NCBI GenBank assembly: GCA_902762335.1
Contig: CACWNZ010000037.1
Location: 1-9,200 of the forward strand
From: an uncultured Ruminococcus sp.
GTDB lineage: Bacteria > Bacillota > Clostridia > Oscillospirales > Acutalibacteraceae
Length of the DNA stretch: 9,200 nucleotides
Direction of reading: 5' to 3'
Below the pieces are notes generated by a model that searched no databases, had not been told where the DNA came from, and saw only the letters and a list, made by a program, of their open reading frames with translations. The position numbers and the translations under genes are program-made. Shown one piece after another: positions 5,423 to 9,200 of the stretch (positions are counted from its first letter, which is position 1; the number at the start of each line of letters is the position of its first letter).

Positions 5423-6760
5423 TCATTCTATTTCCGGCAGACCCTCGCCCTCACGATAGAAGCCGTCGGAATAAATGACCGTGACGTTTCGTTTTTCGTC
5501 GATATAGAGGTCGTAAATAAGCTTGTAAACGTCACGCCTTTCCTTGAGCGAAACGCAGGTCAGCGTTACGTTTACGTGACCCTGCCTTACCGCCTCGAAG
5601 TGATAGGTATCGTATTCGCCGTCGTTATCGACTGCGCCCGCAATATCGGCAACGAGAGGATCGCTTACCTCGTATCTCCAGCGGGTGCCGTTATCCGCCT
5701 GCGCCACCGTAAGCGAAAACTCGCTCTTTATCTGCTCGGGCTCGGGCATATCGGGCTCGGAGTATTCACCCGTACCCTCGCTGACCGTGTAGTTGAGGTT
5801 TTTATCTACGGTAACGTCATAAAACAGCTCGTACCTTTTGCCGTTATGGAAGTCGTAGCTGAGCTTTATTGAGGTCCTGCCTGCCGAAACGGTAATAAAG
5901 TGATATTCAAGCACTACATAGGTGCGCAGCTTATCTATCTCGGCGGGCTTTTCGGTAACGAAGTATTCAAGAATATTCCTGTCCTCCGTCTCGCATTCCC
6001 AGAAATACGGCGACGACACGGGCGACCTCACGGTGAGGGTAAATTCTGCGGGTGTCTTTACCTGCGGCTCGGCGACTGTCAGTTCAAAGTATTTTTCTTC
6101 AAGCTGATCGTCCTCGTCCTTTGCCTTTATGCAGATCTCGTAATCCCCCGCGGAGACGGGCTTCCATTTTATGTGATCCGCCGTGCTGAAGCCGCTCAGG
6201 GATGACCAATCTATATCGTTCTTTTTCCTGTATAAAAAGGCGTAGCTGATCTCTCCGAAGCCGCCCCTTGAGCGCGCGGTAAGTTCCGCCGCGCCCCCCT
6301 GCTGTATATAGGAAGTGCTTATGTAGGAATCGTTGTAGAGCTGAGAGCTTACTCTTACGTTAAAATACTTTTTGCCTATAGTTCTTTTGTATTTTACCTT
6401 TATGCAGAACTCGAAATCGCCCATTATCTTAGGCGTCCATTCGTAAACGCTCTCACTGCTGAAATCTCTCAGGGTTATCCAGAAGAAGCCGGCGGGTCTG
6501 ACGTAAAAGGCGTACTGACATTTTTCGGGATCCGCCTTTTCGGAGTCGCCGTAAAGATAGAGGCTGTCTCCGAGCATTATTTTTTCCGCGCTGACCGATG
6601 AGGAATTTATCGAATTATCGTCCCTGTCGCCAAGCAGCGCCTCGATAAGCTCTTTAATGGGGTCGTTCACGGCGCTTGCAGGCAAGGCGGCAGAACACGA
6701 AAGTACAAATGCGATCATTACGGCAGTTACGGCGCATATTATCCTTTTTGTTCCTTTCAA
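5423..6760 (-). CDS. Secreted protein with two beta-sandwich-like repeats and two chagasin-like modules; function unknown
   Basis: This 445-residue exported protein has a signal peptide at residues 1-30 (ALPASA before VND). A lipobox-like LSC at 20-22 is a weaker alternative. Residues about 60-140 and 150-230 are related modules: each begins its core with YAF and has a W.P...GD.E.CIK segment followed by KYF..(R/L)TV. They resemble the Ig-like or triple-tyrosine modules of bacterial surface proteins. Residues about 238-326 and 347-428 form a second pair. Each starts F(T/S)LTV and has a W.(Y/C)E segment, an H-F...(S/R)(A/Q)G core, then Y.L.YD..(V/I)D and N.TV. This pattern is like chagasin (I42) cysteine-protease inhibitor domains, recognised by eye only, and the canonical NPTTGY loop is not evident. 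A Pro/Glu-rich linker (about 330-345) joins the last two. The start is TTG, supported by GGGAGG 8 bases upstream. It is a single-gene transcript. Confidence 0.85.
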   Translation of the reverse strand: MKGTKRIICAVTAVMIAFVLSCSAALPASAVNDPIKELIEALLGDRDDNSINSSSVSAEKIMLGDSLYLYGDSEKADPEKCQYAFYVRPAGFFWITLRDFSSESVYEWTPKIMGDFEFCIKVKYKRTIGKKYFNVRVSSQLYNDSYISTSYIQQGGAAELTARSRGGFGEISYAFLYRKKNDIDWSSLSGFSTADHIKWKPVSAGDYEICIKAKDEDDQLEEKYFELTVAEPQVKTPAEFTLTVRSPVSSPYFWECETEDRNILEYFVTEKPAEIDKLRTYVVLEYHFITVSAGRTSIKLSYDFHNGKRYELFYDVTVDKNLNYTVSEGTGEYSEPDMPEPEQIKSEFSLTVAQADNGTRWRYEVSDPLVADIAGAVDNDGEYDTYHFEAVRQGHVNVTLTCVSLKERRDVYKLIYDLYIDEKRNVTVIYSDGFYREGEGLPEIE

Positions 6761-6768
6761 TGCTTTTT

Positions 6769-6774
6769 CCTCCC
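6769..6774 (-). promoter_or_regulatory. Ribosome binding site supporting a TTG start
   Basis: GGGAGG (6774-6769) lies 8 bases before TTG 6760-6758. The next in-frame Met is residue 15, inside the signal peptide, where it would remove the basic N terminus, so the TTG is the best start. Confidence 0.75.
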
Positions 6775-6840
6775 TGTTTACAGGTATTTTTTCTCTTCTC
6801 AGGCATATCCGAGCGCGATACTCATATATGCGGTTACAAT

Positions 6841-6869
6841 ATTATTGCACAGAAAAATGCATCTGTCAA
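6841..6869 (-). promoter_or_regulatory. Promoter of the secreted-protein gene, overlapping the alaS terminator
   Basis: On the minus strand a perfect TTGACA (6869-6864) is followed after 17 bases by AATAAT (6846-6841). The -35 box lies within the 3' arm of the alaS terminator hairpin. Transcription would start near 6834, leaving a leader of about 74 bases before the TTG at 6760. Confidence 0.7.
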
Positions 6870-6897
6870 TATCATGCACGATGATTTGACAGATGCA
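6852..6897 (-). terminator. Intrinsic terminator of alaS
   Basis: TGCATCTGTCAA (6858-6869) and TTGACAGATGCA (6886-6897) form a perfect 12-bp stem. An inner ATCAT/ATGAT stem extends it, with one bulged base and a GCACG loop. On the minus strand it is followed by five T (6857-6853), and it begins 57 bases after the alaS stop codon. Confidence 0.85.
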
Positions 6898-6954
6898 GAA
6901 AAACCACAGCCCCGTAACGATTATTTTTGTGTGATAATGACCCTTAGGGACGGT

Positions 6955-9200
6955 TTATTTTACGTTTGCCATGATGATATCGGATACATTCTCGAGAGCG
7001 GCGTCTATTTTTGAAGCGTCGCCGACGCCTGCCATAGCTCTCTCGGGCTTGCCACCGCCCCTGCCGTCTACGAGAGCGGCTATCTCTTTGATGAGCCTGC
7101 CCGCGTGCAGACCTCTCTCACGGGCCTCTGCGCCTACTACAACGGCAAGATTAGCCTTATCGCCGTCCTCTGCGAAGATAACGCCTACCGACTTGGGAGC
7201 TATATCGAGCAGACGGTCGCACATGGTCTTGAGCATAGCGGAATTCATCTTCTCATAGCGTCCCTTGAGTATCCTTACACCGTTTTCCACCTTGGATACG
7301 GTCATAAGGTTATCGAGGGACATAGCCGAAAGCCTGCCCGTCAGGCGCTCTATTTCCCTGTCCTTCTCCTTGAGGCTGTTAACGGCGCTCTCGCAGGCGG
7401 GAACAAGATTTGCGCTGTTGGTGACCTTGAGCGCCTTCATGCATTCACCTATAACGGTGCTCTGCTCATCTATAAGGCTGCGGACGTTCCTGCCCGTTAC
7501 CGCCTCTATCCTTCTTACGCCTGAAGCCACGGAGCCCTCGCTGCGTATCCTGAACAGACCTATTCTTGAGGTGTTTCCGATATGCGTACCGCCGCAGAAT
7601 TCCCTTGAGAATTCGTCTATCATGACCACCCTTACTATATCGCCGTATTTCTCGCCGAACAGAGCCATAGCGCCGAGCTTCTTTGCTTCGTCTATGGGCA
7701 TTTCCTTCGTTACCACGTCCACTGCGGCAAAGATCTGCTCGTTTACAAGAGCCTCTATCATATCGAGCTCATCTGAGGTGAGCGCCGAGAAATGGGTGAA
7801 GTCGAAGCGGAGCTTTTCGCCGTCAACGAGCTGACCTGCCTGCTCTACGTGAGTTCCGAGCACCCTTCTGAGAGCCGCCTGAAGCAGATGCGCTGCCGTG
7901 TGGTTTCTTGCAATATCCATGCGGCGCTCGCGGTTGACCTCTGCGGTCACCTTCTGACCCACCTCAACTGTACCCTTTACTATCTTGCAAAGGTGCATAT
8001 AAATACCGTTGTTATCCTTGACGGTATCAAGGACGCTGAGCCTTACGCCGTCAGCCCTGATCGCACCGCGGTCGCCGACCTGTCCGCCGCTCTCCGCGTA
8101 GAAGGGGGTCTTGTCAAGAACTATCATTACCTCGTCGCCTGTTCCGCCGAAGTCCGCCCTTTCGCCGTCTGATATTATCGCCTTTATCTCCGCCTCGCAG
8201 GAAAGCTCGCCGTAGCCGACGAATACGGTCTTTTCTAAGCCGCTGACGTCTATGCTGTCGCTGAGCCATGCGTCTGCGCCCGCGTTCTTTCTTGCGTTCT
8301 TTGCTCTGACCTTCTGCTCGGTGAGAAGCTTATTATAGCCGTCGATGTCGACTATCATGCCCTTCTCCTCCGCGACCTCCTTAATGAGGTCTATGGGGAA
8401 GCCGAAGGTATCGTTGAGTCTGAAGGCATCCTCGCCTGATATGCGGTTTGTCTCAGCCTTCTTTATTATATCGTCAAGCAGAGCGAAGCCCTGATCGAGC
8501 GTTCTGCCGAAGCTCTCCTCCTCCGTTCTTATAACCTTTACGATGAGGTCACGCTTCTCCGAAAGCTCGGGATAGTAGGGATTCTCACGGATCACGGTAT
8601 CGACGACCTTATACAGGAAACTGTCCTTTATGCCGAGAAGTCTGCCGTGACGGGCAGCCCTTCTGAGAAGTCTTCTGAGAACGTAGCCCCTGCCCTCGTT
8701 TGAAGGCATAACGCCGTCTCCTATCATAAAGACGGTGCTTCTGATATGGTCGGTTATTACGCGCAGTGAAATATCCGTCTTGTCGCTCTCGCCGTAGCTC
8801 ACGCCCACAAGCTCCGAGATCTTCTTCATTATGTTCTGCACGGTATCTACAAGAAAGAGGTTGTCAACGCCCTGCATCACGCAGGCAAGTCTTTCAAGAC
8901 CCATGCCCGTATCTATGTTCGGGTGATCCATAGGGGTATAGTTGCCCTTGCCGTCGTTTACAAACTGCGAGAATACGTTGTTCCATACCTCAACGTACCT
9001 GTCGCAGTCGCAGCCTACGCCGCAGGTGGGCTTTCCGCAGCCGTATTTTTCGCCTCTGTCAAAATACAGCTCCGTACAGGGTCCGCAGGGTCCCTCGCCG
9101 TGCTCCCAGAAGTTATCCTCCTTGCCGAGCCTTACTATGTGCGAGGGGTCTATGCCGACCTCCTTTGTCCAGATATCATATATCTCGTCGTCGTTCTCAT
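6955..9200 (-). CDS. alaS: Alanyl-tRNA synthetase (5' end outside the window)
   Basis: The frame is open from the window edge at 9200 to TAA 6957-6955, about 748 residues; roughly the first 130 of a typical 875-residue enzyme are missing. The enzyme charges tRNA-Ala and hydrolyses mischarged Ser- or Gly-tRNA. The visible part starts in the catalytic domain (DNFWEHGEGPCGPCTELYF), followed by a Cys-rich stretch CGKPTCGVGCDCDRY typical of clostridial enzymes, then DTGMGLERL. The tRNA-recognition region (RGYVLRRLLRRAARHG) comes next. The editing domain carries the zinc ligands HTAAH and CGGTH. The C-Ala/DHHA1 domain with GGGKPERAMAGVGD ends the protein. The Met at 8931 is internal, not the start. 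All key motifs are present. It is the only gene on its transcript that can be seen here. Confidence 0.98.
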   Translation of the reverse strand, partial: ENDDEIYDIWTKEVGIDPSHIVRLGKEDNFWEHGEGPCGPCTELYFDRGEKYGCGKPTCGVGCDCDRYVEVWNNVFSQFVNDGKGNYTPMDHPNIDTGMGLERLACVMQGVDNLFLVDTVQNIMKKISELVGVSYGESDKTDISLRVITDHIRSTVFMIGDGVMPSNEGRGYVLRRLLRRAARHGRLLGIKDSFLYKVVDTVIRENPYYPELSEKRDLIVKVIRTEEESFGRTLDQGFALLDDIIKKAETNRISGEDAFRLNDTFGFPIDLIKEVAEEKGMIVDIDGYNKLLTEQKVRAKNARKNAGADAWLSDSIDVSGLEKTVFVGYGELSCEAEIKAIISDGERADFGGTGDEVMIVLDKTPFYAESGGQVGDRGAIRADGVRLSVLDTVKDNNGIYMHLCKIVKGTVEVGQKVTAEVNRERRMDIARNHTAAHLLQAALRRVLGTHVEQAGQLVDGEKLRFDFTHFSALTSDELDMIEALVNEQIFAAVDVVTKEMPIDEAKKLGAMALFGEKYGDIVRVVMIDEFSREFCGGTHIGNTSRIGLFRIRSEGSVASGVRRIEAVTGRNVRSLIDEQSTVIGECMKALKVTNSANLVPACESAVNSLKEKDREIERLTGRLSAMSLDNLMTVSKVENGVRILKGRYEKMNSAMLKTMCDRLLDIAPKSVGVIFAEDGDKANLAVVVGAEARERGLHAGRLIKEIAALVDGRGGGKPERAMAGVGDASKIDAALENVSDIIMANVK

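Noticed and set aside
5141..5872. Long plus-strand open frame (243 codons) across the lexA 5' end and the secreted-protein gene
   Set aside because: It is antisense to two well-supported genes, runs through a promoter and a terminator, and its translation resembles no protein I know.
7265..8172. Plus-strand open frames opposite alaS
   Set aside because: They are antisense to an unmistakable alaS coding region. Such frames are expected from its codon usage, and they show no recognisable domain.
8929..8931. ATG at 8931 as the start of alaS
   Set aside because: The frame continues upstream to the window edge with conserved catalytic-domain sequence (NFWEHGEGPCGPCTELYF), so this Met is internal.

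Overview
This looks like an ordinary chromosomal stretch from a low-to-mid GC Firmicute. It most likely comes from a Ruminococcus-like member of the Clostridia (Oscillospiraceae). The clues are a Gram-positive style LexA, strong AAGGAGG-type ribosome binding sites, frequent ATA and AGG codons in moderately GC-rich genes, a BspA-type leucine-rich-repeat surface protein, a Gx-family membrane protein, and an AlaRS with the Cys-rich insert seen in clostridial enzymes. The taxonomic call is an inference from gene content; no rRNA or other marker is present.

Layout. Positions 1-228 (+) hold the end of a gene whose product finishes in a Lys/Ala/Pro/Glu-rich tail built from 13-residue tandem repeats, followed by a clear intrinsic terminator. 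Positions 461-2337 (+) are a two-gene operon for a two-component system: an OmpR-type response regulator and a membrane histidine kinase, overlapping at ATGA, with a good promoter in front. A bidirectional terminator at about 2347-2397 separates this operon from everything to its right, which lies on the minus strand.

Minus strand, in the direction of transcription: alaS (entering from beyond 9200, ending at 6955) and its terminator hairpin; a secreted protein of unknown function (5423-6760, TTG start) with repeated beta-sandwich-like modules and two chagasin-like modules, with its own terminator; lexA (4691-5278) with an extended -10 promoter; then a membrane-anchored BspA-type LRR protein (2916-4601) with its own promoter, followed after 15 bases by a Gx-family membrane protein (2391-2900).

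Functionally the window mixes housekeeping (alaS, lexA), signalling (the two-component pair) and cell-surface functions (LRR protein, secreted chagasin-like protein, small transporter-like protein). No mobile element, phage gene, CRISPR array, tRNA, rRNA or recognisable defence system was seen, and no stretch longer than 300 bases lacks a gene. The points most worth a second look are the chagasin-like secreted protein, the overlap of its promoter with the alaS terminator, the absence of a canonical LexA box upstream of lexA, and a short sequence shared by two promoter regions.
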